DNA of 64,000 nt from Rhodobacter sp. Har01 (GCF_020564565.1 NZ_JAJCTD010000001.1:1116001-1180000), one strand, 5' to 3'; positions 27,376-37,305 are shown, counted from the first letter of the stretch. Made by a program: numbers and translations. The notes: generated by a model not told the origin, from the sequence alone.

Positions 27376-28175
27376 GCCCTTTCCATCCACAGCCAGGGCG
27401 TGGGCGAAGCGCGCCATTCCCACAGCAAGAGCAGCCGGTCGAGGTCGTTCAGCGCCTCGGTCCAGGCCGGCAGCGCCTCGGCGGCCAGGCGGCGGTCAAG
27501 CCGGGTGATGCGGTGGGTCGCGGAAAAGCGGTCCGCCAGCCGGACCAGCAGGCCGGGGCGAACACCTTCGTGCACCTCTACCAGGATGTCGGCGGCCCGC
27601 AGGCCAGGGGCTGCCACGGGGTCAAGCAGATCGTCCTCGGCGCCTTCGATGTCGCAGATCACCACGGTCGGCTGGGCGGTACAAAGCGCAAAGTCCCGGT
27701 GATCCAGCCGCCCCGCCACCTGCACCCGGTCGGCCACGCCGTTGGCCTGTGCCAAGGCCCGGCACAGCGCCTGGGCGCGGTCGTCGCTGTCATGCGCCAG
27801 CACCCGCGTCTGCGGCATGCGGCGGGCCAGGCCCACGGCGTAGTAGCCCTCGGCCGCGCCGACGTCGATCACCAGCGGATAGCCACGGGCGACGATGGTC
27901 TCGATCACCGGCGCGAGGCCGGCCTCGTAGCAGCCCAGCAGCCGCGCGGCGCGCGCACCTTCGGCTGCCTTCACCGGATAGTCCATGCCGGCAAACGGCC
28001 CCGACAGCACCGCCCGGCCCGATTGCGCGGCCAGCGTCGCGTCCAGCACCGCCGAGCGCCACTTGGCAAGGTGGCGAAGGGCGGCGTTCAGCCGCGCCGG
28101 CGCCGGCGGCCCGTCCAGCAGGCGGCGCAGTCCTTCGGTTGCGGCGCGGGTCAGTTCGCTGGGTGTGTCGGCCAT
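27372..28175 (-). CDS. SAM-dependent methyltransferase, FkbM-like
   Basis: 267 residues from ATG 28175, preferred because AGGGGGAC lies immediately upstream; an ATG 24 bases earlier is possible. The SAM-binding motif VIDVGAAEGYYAVGLAR is near residue 112, followed by VLAHDSDDRAQ and a motif IV-like VVICDIEGAEDDLL, whose Asp-Ile-Glu-Gly-Ala-Glu is typical of FkbM-type methyltransferases. These O-methylate sugars or natural products. It overlaps the glycosyltransferase gene, supporting a role in decorating the same glycan. Confidence 0.82.
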   Translation of the reverse strand: MADTPSELTRAATEGLRRLLDGPPAPARLNAALRHLAKWRSAVLDATLAAQSGRAVLSGPFAGMDYPVKAAEGARAARLLGCYEAGLAPVIETIVARGYPLVIDVGAAEGYYAVGLARRMPQTRVLAHDSDDRAQALCRALAQANGVADRVQVAGRLDHRDFALCTAQPTVVICDIEGAEDDLLDPVAAPGLRAADILVEVHEGVRPGLLVRLADRFSATHRITRLDRRLAAEALPAWTEALNDLDRLLLLWEWRASPTPWLWMERA

Positions 28176-28321
28176 GTCCCCCTGCCCTTTGCCGCCCATG
28201 GTTAGGGGCTTGCGGCAGGTGCGTAAAGCGAAAGGCGTGCGGCGGACGGCAGCGGCGGGCCGCAGTTTGCCGATGCGGGGACTGCGGCACCGGCGAGCCT
28301 GGGGGCGCCGCGTGCCGATCG

Positions 28322-28501
28322 TCAGATGTAGAACCTTGCCCCCATGACGCGATGCACTTCGCCTTCGCGGGTCAGCCCCCGGCTGGCGAGGTCCTCGTCC
28401 GACAGACCGCCCAGCCGCAGCAGCGCCTGCGCCTGCGGCCGGCTTTCGGACAGGGCGACAAGTCGGTTCCAGAGCGCTACGGATTTCGGCGACGTGAACA
28501 T
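28322..28501 (-). CDS. Small DUF1127-like protein
   Basis: 59 residues from ATG 28501 (MFTSPKSVALWNRLVALS), with AAGGGGAT as the ribosome site; the longer frame upstream lacks one. The segment LLRLGGLSDEDLASRGLTREGEV resembles the DUF1127 core (L-x-x-L-x-D-x-x-L-x-x-x-G-L-x-R). Such very short basic proteins are common in alphaproteobacteria, and some bind RNA. The GC content and codon use fit the neighbours. It stands alone between leftward genes. Confidence 0.65.
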   Translation of the reverse strand: MFTSPKSVALWNRLVALSESRPQAQALLRLGGLSDEDLASRGLTREGEVHRVMGARFYI

Positions 28502-28654
28502 GGGATATCCCCTTTTCGGCAGGATGTCCCCCCTTCGGCGCATCATGCCGCAGCGCAGAATGATCGGGTAGTGCGCCCGCAGCATAGCCGCCATGCGGTC
28601 AGGACGTGGCCTTGGGCTGCGGGCGGGTCGGACCGGCCAGCGGCGCCGTGGCCC

Positions 28655-29998
28655 CTAGAGGCTGGGGCCGGGGCGCAGCCTGGTTCCATCGCTGAACCGC
28701 GCCAGGCGAAAGCGGGACAGGTCGTGGCCGGGGTCGGTGCCGGTCACCAGCGCGGCCACCACCCGGCCCATGCCGGGGCCGATGCCGAAGCCATGGCCGC
28801 TCATCCCGGTCGCGACGGTCAGGCCGGGGATCGCGGCGACGTGGTCCACCACCGGCACCACGTCGGGCAGGGTGTCGATCATGCCGGCCCAGGCGGCCGT
28901 CAGCGGCGGCCGGCCCAGCGCCGGGAAGCGGAGGGCGAAGTCGTCGCGCAGGCGTTGGATGATCCGGCCGTTCGGCGCGGGATTCAGGATACGGCAGCGT
29001 TCGAACGGCGTGGCTGCGTCGGGCGACCAGCGGCGGGGGGTGCTCCAGGCGTCGGGAAAGCCCTTCGGCGCGAAGGGGTGCAGAACGGTGTGGCGCCAGT
29101 CCTGCTGCACCACAGGCCAGAAAGCCCGCAAGCTGGCCAGGGCATCGCGGCCGGGGAAGAAATCGTGGTGGTCCGAGGGCGCGAGGGTATAGCCGCCGTC
29201 GGCGCGGCGGCGGAAGGCAAAGGCGGAATCGGTGGCGGCACCGTCGAAGACCGAGGGCAGCGCTGCGGTGGCGGCAACGGTGGCCAGCACCGAAAGCTGC
29301 GGAAGGCGCACGCCATGCGCGCCAAGGAACAGCCGCGACCAGGCCCCGGCGGCGACGACCACCCGGCCCGCCCGGATGCGGCCCTGCTCGGTGACCACTC
29401 CGGCGACCCGGCCTGCGGCGATGTCCAGCGCCCGGACGGCGCAGGATTCGACCAGCGTCACACCGCGCCGGGCCGCCGCCTGGGCCAGCGTCGGAACCGC
29501 GACCCAGGGCTCGGCCCGGGCGTCCGAGGCGGTCCAGAGGCCGCCCGTCCAGGTCCGGGCCGCCTGCGGCAGCAAGGCCGCGACCTGCGCGGCCGACAGC
29601 GCGCGGGTGTCCACGCCGTTCGCCCGCGCATGCGGCAACCAGCCCTCGTAGCGGGCCATCTGCGCGACGCTGTCGGCAAGGTAAAGCACACCGGTCTGCC
29701 GGAAGCCCAGGCCCGGCCCGATCTCTTGCGCCAGCCGCTGCCAGATCCGCATCGATTCGACCATGATCGGCAGTTCGGCGGGGTCGCGGCCCTGCTGGCG
29801 GACCCAGCCCCAGTTGCGGCTGGATTGCTCGCCGGCGATGCGGCCCTTTTCGCACAGGGTGACGCGCAGGCCCTGGTCGCGCAGGAACCAGGCGGTCATC
29901 ACGCCGATGACGCCGCCGCCGATGACCACCACGTCGGCGTCGGCGGGCGGCGGGCCGGGAAAGCGGATCGGCGTGCGGTCGGTGATCGGGAAGGTCAT
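28655..29998 (-). CDS. FAD-dependent amino-acid oxidase/dehydrogenase (DadA/DAO family)
   Basis: 447 residues. The FAD-binding ADVVVIGGGVIGVMTAWFLRD is near residue 20, followed by EKGRIAGEQSSRNWGWVRQQGRDP, a motif shared by DAO-type enzymes. VVVAAGAWSRLF (second FAD contact) is near 225 and GMSGHGFGIGPGMGRVVA near 410 is the C-terminal FAD site. It probably oxidises a D-amino acid, sarcosine-like or other secondary amine. Its ATG overlaps the ArgE-like gene's stop by 4 bp, so both are one transcript that diverges from a peptide importer; a catabolic role for imported amino compounds is inferred. Confidence 0.87.
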   Translation of the reverse strand: MTFPITDRTPIRFPGPPPADADVVVIGGGVIGVMTAWFLRDQGLRVTLCEKGRIAGEQSSRNWGWVRQQGRDPAELPIMVESMRIWQRLAQEIGPGLGFRQTGVLYLADSVAQMARYEGWLPHARANGVDTRALSAAQVAALLPQAARTWTGGLWTASDARAEPWVAVPTLAQAAARRGVTLVESCAVRALDIAAGRVAGVVTEQGRIRAGRVVVAAGAWSRLFLGAHGVRLPQLSVLATVAATAALPSVFDGAATDSAFAFRRRADGGYTLAPSDHHDFFPGRDALASLRAFWPVVQQDWRHTVLHPFAPKGFPDAWSTPRRWSPDAATPFERCRILNPAPNGRIIQRLRDDFALRFPALGRPPLTAAWAGMIDTLPDVVPVVDHVAAIPGLTVATGMSGHGFGIGPGMGRVVAALVTGTDPGHDLSRFRLARFSDGTRLRPGPSL

Positions 29999-31152
29999 GC
30001 GCAGGATGAGAGCAGGTTTTCCATGAGCCGCTGCCCGGCCTGGAATTCGGACAGTTCAAGGTATTCGTCGGGCTGGTGGGCCTGGGCGATGTCGCCGGGA
30101 CCACAGATCGCGGCGGAATAGCCGGCCTCTTGGAACTGCCCGGCCTCGGTGCCGTAGCTGACCACGCCGGTGGCATTGTCGCCGGTCAGGGCGCGGACCA
30201 GGGCCTCGGCCTCGCCGCCCGGTTCGGGCATCAGCGCCGGGACCGCGAAGAAGCGGTCCAGCGTGACCCCGGCCTCGGGGCGTTTCGCCTTCAACGCGGC
30301 GTCCAGCGCCTGGGCCCGGGCGGCGAAGGCGGCCGCGCGGGCCTCGATGTCCTCGTCCGGGATCACCCGCATTTCCAGCGAGAACCGGCAGTCGGCTGCG
30401 GTGATGTTGTTGGCCGTGCCGCCGTGGATCTGGCCAATGTGCAGCGTGGTGAAAGGCGGGTGGAAGGTGGCCGCCAACGGGCTGGGGGCCGCGGCCTGGA
30501 GGCGGGCGTTCTCGTCGTTCACCCACTGGATCAGCCGCGCGCCCTCCATCACCGCCGAGACGCCGTCGGGCAGCAGCGAGGAATGCACCTCGTAACCCTT
30601 CACATGGACGTGGAACCCGGTGCCGCCCTTGTGGCCGGTGATGATCTTCATGCCGGAGGGTTCGCCGATGATGGCGGCGCTGCCCTTCGGCACCAGGCCC
30701 TGCATGGCGGCGATCATCGGCGGCGCGCCGGTGCAGCCGATCTCTTCATCATAGGACAGCGCCAGTTGCAGCGGGCGCCGCGTGCCGCCTCGCGCGGCGC
30801 GGCCCACCGCCCAGGCGGCCAGCGCGACAAAGCCCTTCATGTCGCAGGTGCCGCGGCCGTAAAGCCGGCCGTCACGCTCGGTCACCGTCCAGGGATCGCT
30901 GGTCCAGGGCTGGCCCGCGACCGGGACCACGTCGGAGTGGCCGGACAGGACGACGGCGCCGGGTTCCCACGGCCCGGCATGGGCGATCAGGGCGGCCTTC
31001 TGGCGGTCTTCGTTCCAGTGCCGGAAGCAGCGCGCTCCTTTCGCGGTCAGCCAGCCTTCCAGCCAGTCGACCAAGGCCAGGTTCGATGTGGTCGAGACGG
31101 TGGGAAAGCTGACCAGTCGGTCGAGAATCTGACGTGGCGTCAGGTCGTCCAT
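29995..31152 (-). CDS. argE: Acetylornithine deacetylase-like M20 peptidase
   Basis: 385 residues from ATG 31152, preceded by GGAGG. M20 metal sites are all visible: VLSGHSDVVPVAGQPW near residue 75 (His and Asp), GRGTCDMKGF near 106, SYDEEIGCTGAPP near 137 (catalytic Glu-Glu) and AIIGEPSGM near 161, with the C-terminal His region GPGDIAQAHQPDEYLEL. It matches ArgE, which removes acetate from N2-acetylornithine. The neighbours (DadA-like oxidase and a divergent peptide ABC importer) suggest it may instead serve in catabolism of N-acylated amino acids. The symbol is by family only. Confidence 0.85.
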   Translation of the reverse strand: MDDLTPRQILDRLVSFPTVSTTSNLALVDWLEGWLTAKGARCFRHWNEDRQKAALIAHAGPWEPGAVVLSGHSDVVPVAGQPWTSDPWTVTERDGRLYGRGTCDMKGFVALAAWAVGRAARGGTRRPLQLALSYDEEIGCTGAPPMIAAMQGLVPKGSAAIIGEPSGMKIITGHKGGTGFHVHVKGYEVHSSLLPDGVSAVMEGARLIQWVNDENARLQAAAPSPLAATFHPPFTTLHIGQIHGGTANNITAADCRFSLEMRVIPDEDIEARAAAFAARAQALDAALKAKRPEAGVTLDRFFAVPALMPEPGGEAEALVRALTGDNATGVVSYGTEAGQFQEAGYSAAICGPGDIAQAHQPDEYLELSEFQAGQRLMENLLSSCA

Positions 31153-31393
31153 GGCGGCGCCTCCATATCTTGTGGCAAGGGTCACCGGCGGGGCGGCAAG
31201 TGTCAATATCTGGCGATCTGACCGGCAGAGGTGACATTCTGCCGGGAAAAGTCGCAGCGGCGACTGCGGAAATCGGGATTGAACCGCTTGGCAAAATCGG
31301 GAACAGTCGTCCGATACGGTGGGACGGACCGCAAGGCACGGACCCGAAAACCGCAACGAAAACAAGAACAAGAAAATCCTTGGGGAGTACTTC

Positions 31394-32425
31394 ATGCCCG
31401 ATGGGGCGCAGCCTGTCCTTCAAGTCAGGGGCCTGAAGACCGTTTTCCGCACCCGGGCGGGAGAAGTCCATGCCGTGAACGACGTCAGCTTTCACCTGCG
31501 GCGCGGAGAGCTTTTGGGCGTGGTCGGCGAAAGCGGCTCGGGCAAGTCGGTGACGATGATGTCGCTGTTGCGGCTGTTGCCTGCGCCGCCGGCGGAAATC
31601 CGGTCGGGCGAGGTGCTGCTGGACGGGCGCGACCTGCTGAAGATCAGCGATGCCGAGTTGCGCGAGGTGCGGGGTGGCAAGGTCGGGTTCGTGTTCCAGG
31701 ACCCGATGACCAGCCTGAACCCGGTGTTCACGGTGGGCATGCAGATCACCGAGGCCCTGCGGCGGCACATGGGGCTGGACAAGGCCGCGGCCGAGACGCG
31801 GGCGGTGGACCTGCTGGAGCTGGTGGGCATTCCGGATGCAAGAAAGCGGCTGGGGGCCTATCCGCACCAGTTCTCGGGCGGGATGCGGCAGCGGGTAATG
31901 ATCGCCATCGCGCTGTCCTGCGACCCCGACGTGCTGATCGCGGACGAACCGACCACCGCGCTGGACGTGACCATTCAGGCGCAGATCCTGGAACTGGTCA
32001 AGGAATTGCGCCGCAAGCTGGGCATGGCGATCATCTGGATCACCCATGATCTGGGCGTGATCGCCGGCATCGCCGACCGGGTGATGGTGATGTATGGCGG
32101 CCAGGTGGTGGAACAGGCGCCGGTGCGCGAATTGTTCGCCAACCCGCAGCACCCCTACACCCGCGCCCTGTTGCAGACGATTCCCAAGATCAGCGGCGAG
32201 CGCGAGGCCCGGCTGAAGGTCATCGAGGGCCAGCCGCCGATGCTGGCGGCCGTGCCCGCGGCCTGCGCGTTCCGCGACCGCTGCGAATTCCGCCATGACC
32301 GCTGCGATCGGGAAAACCCGTTGCGCCGACCGGTGGACGGCAAGACCCTGGGCCAGGGCCATGATGTCGCCTGCCACTGGCAGGCCCCGGCTGCGGCGCG
32401 GCCGCAGGAGGTCGCGCATGCCTGA
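31394..32425 (+). CDS. Peptide ABC importer, ATP-binding protein (DppD/OppD type)
   Basis: 343 residues from ATG 31394. Walker [10 protein letters not shown] is near residue 41, the signature [10 protein letters not shown] near 158, Walker [12 protein letters not shown] near 180 and the H-loop ITHDLG near 216. The C-terminal oligopeptide domain has the Cys pattern [16 protein letters not shown], which binds an Fe-S cluster in some homologues. It is the first gene of the operon ATPase-ATPase-binding protein-permease-permease, reading away from the ArgE/DadA-like pair. The 240-bp gap upstream must hold both promoters; I could not define them. Confidence 0.93.
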   Translation: MPDGAQPVLQVRGLKTVFRTRAGEVHAVNDVSFHLRRGELLGVVGESGSGKSVTMMSLLRLLPAPPAEIRSGEVLLDGRDLLKISDAELREVRGGKVGFVFQDPMTSLNPVFTVGMQITEALRRHMGLDKAAAETRAVDLLELVGIPDARKRLGAYPHQFSGGMRQRVMIAIALSCDPDVLIADEPTTALDVTIQAQILELVKELRRKLGMAIIWITHDLGVIAGIADRVMVMYGGQVVEQAPVRELFANPQHPYTRALLQTIPKISGEREARLKVIEGQPPMLAAVPAACAFRDRCEFRHDRCDRENPLRRPVDGKTLGQGHDVACHWQAPAAARPQEVAHA

Positions 32426-32523
32426 GCGGGCTGCTCTTGTGCCTTCGCGGGTGGCATCGCCGGGCCGGCCCGGGGCGGCGCCCGCACCGGCGCGTCAGGC
32501 GGCGGTTTGCGCGGAGACCTGGC

Positions 32524-33579
32524 ATGCTTGACCTGGCGCGCCAGCCGCTGGTCCGGGTGGACGGGCTGAAGATGCACTTTCCGATCTATTCGGGCGTCTT
32601 CCGCAGCCATACCGGCGACGTCAAGGCGGTGGACGGCGTCAGCTTCGACATTGCCCAGGGCGAGACCCTGGGTCTGGTCGGCGAAAGCGGTTGCGGCAAA
32701 TCCACCGTCGGCCGCGCCCTGCTGCGGCTGTACGAACCCACCGCCGGCCGCGTCATCATCGACGGCGAGGACGTGGCCCATCTGTCGGCGGAAAAGCTGC
32801 GTCAGAAGCGCCCCACCATGCAGATGGTGTTCCAGGACCCGCAGGCCAGCCTGAACCCGCGGATGACCCTGGCCGGCATCATCGGCGAGCCGCTGGACGA
32901 GCACACCCGCCTGAGCCGCGCCGAAAAGACCGCCCGCATCTACGAGTTGATGGATCAGGTCGGGCTGAACCGCCGCTTTGCCAACCGCTACCCACATGAA
33001 TTCAGCGGCGGCCAGCGCCAGCGCATCGGCATCGCCCGCGCCCTGGCGCTGAACCCGAAATTCATCGTCTGCGACGAACCCATCGCCGCCTTGGACGTGT
33101 CGATCCAGGCCCAGGTGGTGAACCTGCTGGAAGACCTGCAGGACCGGCTTGGCCTGACCTATCTGTTCATCAGCCACGACCTGTCGATGGTGCGCCACCT
33201 GGCCGACCGGGTGGCGGTCATGTATCTGGGCCGCATCGCCGAGCTGTCGCCGGCGAAGGACCTTTATGCCCGGCCGCTGCATCCCTATGCCGAGGCGCTG
33301 CTGTCGGCGGTGAACGAGCCCGACCCGGTCATCGCCGCCCGGCGCAAGCGGATCATCCTCAAGGGCGATGTCCCTTCGCCGGCGAACCCGCCCACGGGGT
33401 GCAACTTCTGCACTCGCTGCCCGCAGGTGTTCGAGCTGTGCCGGCAGGTCAAGCCAGAGCTTTCCGAGGTGGAACCCGGGCGCTTCGTCGCGTGCCACCT
33501 CTACGACAACAACAAGGCCGCCAGATCAACCGGCGGGCCCGAGGCAACAGAGCGCAATCAACAAGGAGCTTCGACATGA
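32524..33579 (+). CDS. Peptide ABC importer, ATP-binding protein (DppF/OppF type)
   Basis: 351 residues from ATG 32524, with GGAGA eight bases upstream. Walker [10 protein letters not shown] is near residue 56, signature [15 protein letters not shown] near 160, Walker [11 protein letters not shown] near 182, H-loop ISHDLS near 218. The C-terminal peptide-transporter domain carries [15 protein letters not shown]. It pairs with the preceding ATPase. The 98 bp between the two is longer than elsewhere in the operon and open in this frame for part of its length, so an upstream start cannot be ruled out. Its stop overlaps the next start (ATGA). Confidence 0.93.
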   Translation: MLDLARQPLVRVDGLKMHFPIYSGVFRSHTGDVKAVDGVSFDIAQGETLGLVGESGCGKSTVGRALLRLYEPTAGRVIIDGEDVAHLSAEKLRQKRPTMQMVFQDPQASLNPRMTLAGIIGEPLDEHTRLSRAEKTARIYELMDQVGLNRRFANRYPHEFSGGQRQRIGIARALALNPKFIVCDEPIAALDVSIQAQVVNLLEDLQDRLGLTYLFISHDLSMVRHLADRVAVMYLGRIAELSPAKDLYARPLHPYAEALLSAVNEPDPVIAARRKRIILKGDVPSPANPPTGCNFCTRCPQVFELCRQVKPELSEVEPGRFVACHLYDNNKAARSTGGPEATERNQQGAST

Positions 33580-35279
33580 AGATGAAAACCGCCCTTCTGG
33601 GCGCCGCGGCCGTGCTGGCCTTTGCGCCGGCCGCCTTTGCCGAGCGCGGCGCCGACGGCAACGTCAACGTCCTGTACTGGCAGGCGCCGTCGATCCTGAA
33701 CCCCTACCTGTCGTCCGGCACCAAGGACGTGGAAACCGCCTCGCTGATCCTGGAAGGCCTGGCCGGGTTCAACGAAAAGGGCGAGGTGATCGCCCGCCTG
33801 GCCGAGACCGTCCCGACGGTGGAAAACGGCGGCATCAGCGCCGATCTGACCCAGATCACCTGGAAGCTGAAGGCGGGCCTGTTGTGGTCGGACGGCACGC
33901 CGGTCACCTCGAAGGACGCCAAGTTCACCTACGAATACTGCACCCACCCCGAGGGCGGCTGCGCCCAGGCCGCGCGCTATGTCGGCATCAAGGCGATCGA
34001 CACGCCCGACGACCTGACCGTCATCATCACCTTCGACGGGCCGAAGCCGAACCCCTACCAGGCCTTCGTCGGCGGCACCTCGCCCGTCCTGCAGGCGGCG
34101 CAGTTCGCCAACTGCCTGGGCGCCGCGGCCTCGGCCTGCAACGACCAGAACTTCATGCCGATCGGCACCGGCCCGTTCAAGGTGGTGGACTTCAAGGTCA
34201 ACGACGTGGTGCAGCTGGAAGCCAACCCGAACTACCGCGACCCGGCCAAGCCCGCCTTCGCCACGATGACGATCAAGGGCGGCGGCGACGCGCAGGCCGC
34301 GGCCCGCGCGGTGCTGGAGACCGGCGAGTTCGACTATGCCTGGAACACCCAGATCAACCCCGAGCAGCAGGCCCAGATGGCGGCGGCCGGCAAGGGCGTT
34401 CTGCTGAACGGCTTCGGCACCCTGGTCGAGCGGATCGAGATGAACATGACCGACCCCTCGCCCGAACTGGCCGAGGGTGAGCGCTCGACCGTGAAGCATC
34501 CGCATCCGTTCCTGAGCGACATCCGGGTGCGCAAGGCGCTGTCGATGGCGATCGACCGGCAGACCCTGGTCGACATCGGCTATGGCGCGGCGGGCCGGGC
34601 GACCTGCAACCTGGTGCCGGCGCCGGAAATGTTCGCGTCCGACAACACCGACTGCCTGAAGCAGGACGTGGAAGGCGCCAAGGCGCTGCTGGACGAGGCC
34701 GGCTGGACCGACACCGATGGCGACGGCATCCGCGACAAGGATGGCAAGAAGCTGCACCTGCTGTACCAGACCAGCGTCAACCCGGTGCGGCAGGACTTCC
34801 AGGCCGTCATCAAGTCGTGGTGGGAAGCCATCGGCGTGGAAGTCGAGTTGAAGACGGTCGACGCCTCGGTGTTCTTCGGCGGTGACGCGGGCAGCCCCGA
34901 CACCTTCCAGAAGTTCTATGCCGACGTCGAGATGTACGCCAACAACTTCGACGGCACCGATCCCGAGCCCTACCTGGCGCAATACCTGTGCGACAAGATC
35001 CCGGGCCCGGAAAACCAGTGGCAGGGCGAGAACATCAACCGCTTCTGCGACCCGGCCTATGACGCGCTGGTGGCGGATCTGGCGAAGACGGCCGACATGG
35101 CCAAGCGCGCCGAGATCGCCAAGAAGCTGAACGAGATGCTGACCAAGGACAGCTATGTCGTGGTGCCGCTGGTTGACCGCGGCCGTCTGTCGGCGGCCTC
35201 GAACACGCTGGGCGGCGTGGTTCTGAACACCTGGGACACCGAATTGTGGAACGCCCAGGACTGGTTCCGGATCAAGTGA
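33576..35279 (+). CDS. Peptide ABC importer, periplasmic binding protein
   Basis: 567 residues from ATG 33576, preceded by AAGGAG and overlapping the previous stop by 4 bp. The signal peptide is [22 protein letters not shown]. The mature protein is a family-5 solute-binding protein (WKLKAGLLWSDGTPVTSKDAKFTYEY near residue 95; MPIGTGPFKV near 192; FLSDIRVRKALSMAIDR near 310). A Ca-binding-like loop DTDGDGIRDKDG occurs near residue 375; the same insertion is common in this subgroup. It binds peptides or similar solutes in the periplasm. A strong hairpin follows the gene. Confidence 0.93.
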   Translation: MKMKTALLGAAAVLAFAPAAFAERGADGNVNVLYWQAPSILNPYLSSGTKDVETASLILEGLAGFNEKGEVIARLAETVPTVENGGISADLTQITWKLKAGLLWSDGTPVTSKDAKFTYEYCTHPEGGCAQAARYVGIKAIDTPDDLTVIITFDGPKPNPYQAFVGGTSPVLQAAQFANCLGAAASACNDQNFMPIGTGPFKVVDFKVNDVVQLEANPNYRDPAKPAFATMTIKGGGDAQAAARAVLETGEFDYAWNTQINPEQQAQMAAAGKGVLLNGFGTLVERIEMNMTDPSPELAEGERSTVKHPHPFLSDIRVRKALSMAIDRQTLVDIGYGAAGRATCNLVPAPEMFASDNTDCLKQDVEGAKALLDEAGWTDTDGDGIRDKDGKKLHLLYQTSVNPVRQDFQAVIKSWWEAIGVEVELKTVDASVFFGGDAGSPDTFQKFYADVEMYANNFDGTDPEPYLAQYLCDKIPGPENQWQGENINRFCDPAYDALVADLAKTADMAKRAEIAKKLNEMLTKDSYVVVPLVDRGRLSAASNTLGGVVLNTWDTELWNAQDWFRIK

Positions 35280-35298
35280 TCTGACACCGTGACGTTGC

Positions 35299-35327
35299 GG
35301 GGTGCGGGGGAGGTTCCCCTGCACCCC
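35299..35327 (+). terminator. Strong hairpin between binding-protein and permease genes
   Basis: GGGGTGC (35299-35305) pairs with GCACCCC (35321-35327), with an inner GGGGA/TCCCC stem. It stands 20 bp after the binding-protein stop. In ABC operons such stems often protect the abundant binding-protein mRNA and reduce permease expression. Confidence 0.6.
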
Positions 35328-35378
35328 GTCTTGCATCCCCGCTTGCCCAGACCCGACTGCTGACCCGAGGCGCCGCCC

Positions 35379-36386
35379 ATGCTGACATATGTGCTCAGAC
35401 GGCTATTGATCGCGATTCCGACGCTTCTGCTGATCAGTCTGGTGATCTTCTTCCTTGTCGATCTGGCGCCGGGGTCTCCGGCTTCGGAAATCCCGCTGAC
35501 GGTGGATGCCGCGACGCGGGCGAAGATCCTGGAATCGCTGGGCGTCAACGCCCCGCTGCACGAACGCTATTTCCTGTGGCTGAAGCAGTTCTTCTGGATC
35601 GAGCCGCAATATGCCATCGACCACCTGTTCGGCACCGATCTGGCGCAGGGTGCGCAGCGGATCATCAGCTATTCCTCGCGCTCGCCGGTGTTCAGCATCA
35701 TCGCCGAACGGCTGCCGCAGACCCTGACGGTGATCGGCACGGCCTATGCGGTGGCGATCCTGATCGCGCTGCCGATCGGAATCTATTCGGCCTACCGGCA
35801 GTATTCCTGGGTCGATCAGCTGGGCACCTTCGTGTCGATGGTGGGCTATTCGGTGCCGACCTTCTTTACCGGCGTGGTGCTGATCGTGATCTTCGCGGTC
35901 AAGCTGCAGTGGTTCCCGTCGATCTACGACACCACGCTGAAGATCACCGACTGGGGCAGCCTGTGGGCGCAGGTGCATCAGATGATCCTGCCGGTGGCCG
36001 TGCTGGGCCTTTACAACGCGGCCGAGATCAGCCGCTACACAAGGTCGTCGATGCTGGAGAACCTGGGCCAGGACTATGTGCGCACCGCCCGTGCCAAGGG
36101 CATGGGAGAGCGGGTGGTGGTGCTGAAGCACGTCGCGCGCAATTCGATGATCCCGGTGGTGACGATCATCGCGCTGGGGTTGCCGGGCGTGTTCGGCGGC
36201 GCCATCGTGACCGAGCAGGTGTTCAAGATCAACGGCATAGGTGCGGCACTGATCGGTGCGATCCACGCCAACGACCTGCCGATGGTGCAGACCATCACCT
36301 TCATCACCGCGATCCTGATCGTGACCTTCAACCTGATCGCCGACATCCTGTACGGCATCCTGGACCCGCGGATCCGCTATGACTGA
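35379..36386 (+). CDS. Peptide ABC importer permease (DppB/OppB type)
   Basis: 335 residues. It starts MLTYVLRRLLIAIPTLLLISLVIFFLVDLAPGSP, the standard first membrane helix of this permease. About six helices follow, and the EAA loop that touches the ATPases is at AEISRYTRSSMLENLGQDYVRTARAKGMGE, near residue 210. It ends DILYGILDPRIRYD. Its last 8 bp overlap the next permease gene. Confidence 0.93.
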   Translation: MLTYVLRRLLIAIPTLLLISLVIFFLVDLAPGSPASEIPLTVDAATRAKILESLGVNAPLHERYFLWLKQFFWIEPQYAIDHLFGTDLAQGAQRIISYSSRSPVFSIIAERLPQTLTVIGTAYAVAILIALPIGIYSAYRQYSWVDQLGTFVSMVGYSVPTFFTGVVLIVIFAVKLQWFPSIYDTTLKITDWGSLWAQVHQMILPVAVLGLYNAAEISRYTRSSMLENLGQDYVRTARAKGMGERVVVLKHVARNSMIPVVTIIALGLPGVFGGAIVTEQVFKINGIGAALIGAIHANDLPMVQTITFITAILIVTFNLIADILYGILDPRIRYD

Positions 36387-37302
36387 CGTGGTGCAATCCA
36401 TCGAGGCCCCGCGCAGCCAGTGGCGCGACGTCTGGGACCAGTTCCGCCACCACAAGGGGGCGATGACAGGGCTGTTCGTGCTGACGCTGATCGTGGCCTT
36501 TGTGGTGATCGGCCCGCTGGTCTGGCGGGTTGACGGCACCTACATCGACCCCGACGCGGCGAAGATGATCCTGGGCCGCAACAAGCCCCCGTCCTGGGCG
36601 CACCCGCTGGGCACCGACCAGGTCGGCCGCGACATGCTGGCGCGGATGATGCTGGGCGGAAAGGTCAGCCTGGCGGTGGGTCTGGTGGCGATGCTGGTGT
36701 CGATCTTCATCGGCACCACGGTGGGCGTGCTGTCGGGCTATTTCCGGCGGATGGACGGCGTGCTGATGCGGCTGACCGACCTGTTCCTGTCGCTGCCGCT
36801 GCTGCCCTTGCTGCTGGTGCTGATGTTCCTTTACGGCGAAAGGGTGAAGGGCGTCTTCGGCCCGGAACTGGGCACCTTCCTCTTGGTGGTGCTGGGGATC
36901 GGGGTCACCAGCTGGATGCACTCGGCCCGGATCGTGCGGGGCAACGTGCTGGCGCTGAAGGAACGCGAATTCGTGCTGGCGGCGCGCTCGATCGGCACGC
37001 CGTCGCGGCGGATCATCACCCGGCACATCCTGCCGAATGTGGTATCGGCCGTGATGGTGGCCGCGACGCTGGGGATCGCCGGCGCGATCATCACCGAATC
37101 CGTGCTGTCCTTCCTGGGCCTGGGCTTTCCACCCGATTTCCCCACCTGGGGCGGCCTGTTGAACGAGGGCTATGTCAACCTGACCACCTACCCCAGCCGG
37201 GTGATCTTTCCGGGCATCGCGATCTCGCTGACGGTGCTGAGCGTGAACTACATCGGCGACGGGCTGCGCGACGCGCTGGACCCGCGCATCCGCGGCCGCT
37301 GA
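36379..37302 (+). CDS. Peptide ABC importer permease (DppC/OppC type)
   Basis: 307 residues. The N-terminal OppC domain (WRDVWDQFRHHKGAMTGLFVL) is followed by HPLGTDQVGRDMLARMMLGG, a hallmark of these permeases, and the EAA loop near residue 195 (REFVLAARSIGTPSRRIITRHILPN). Five or six membrane helices are visible. It completes the importer and ends three bases before the convergent DUF3422 gene, with no terminator between. Confidence 0.93.
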   Translation: MTDVVQSIEAPRSQWRDVWDQFRHHKGAMTGLFVLTLIVAFVVIGPLVWRVDGTYIDPDAAKMILGRNKPPSWAHPLGTDQVGRDMLARMMLGGKVSLAVGLVAMLVSIFIGTTVGVLSGYFRRMDGVLMRLTDLFLSLPLLPLLLVLMFLYGERVKGVFGPELGTFLLVVLGIGVTSWMHSARIVRGNVLALKEREFVLAARSIGTPSRRIITRHILPNVVSAVMVAATLGIAGAIITESVLSFLGLGFPPDFPTWGGLLNEGYVNLTTYPSRVIFPGIAISLTVLSVNYIGDGLRDALDPRIRGR

Positions 37303-37305
37303 GGT

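Noticed and set aside
33576..35279. The DTDGDGIRDKDG loop as a novel calcium switch
   Set aside because: The same insertion is common in this subgroup of peptide-binding proteins, so it is not unusual.
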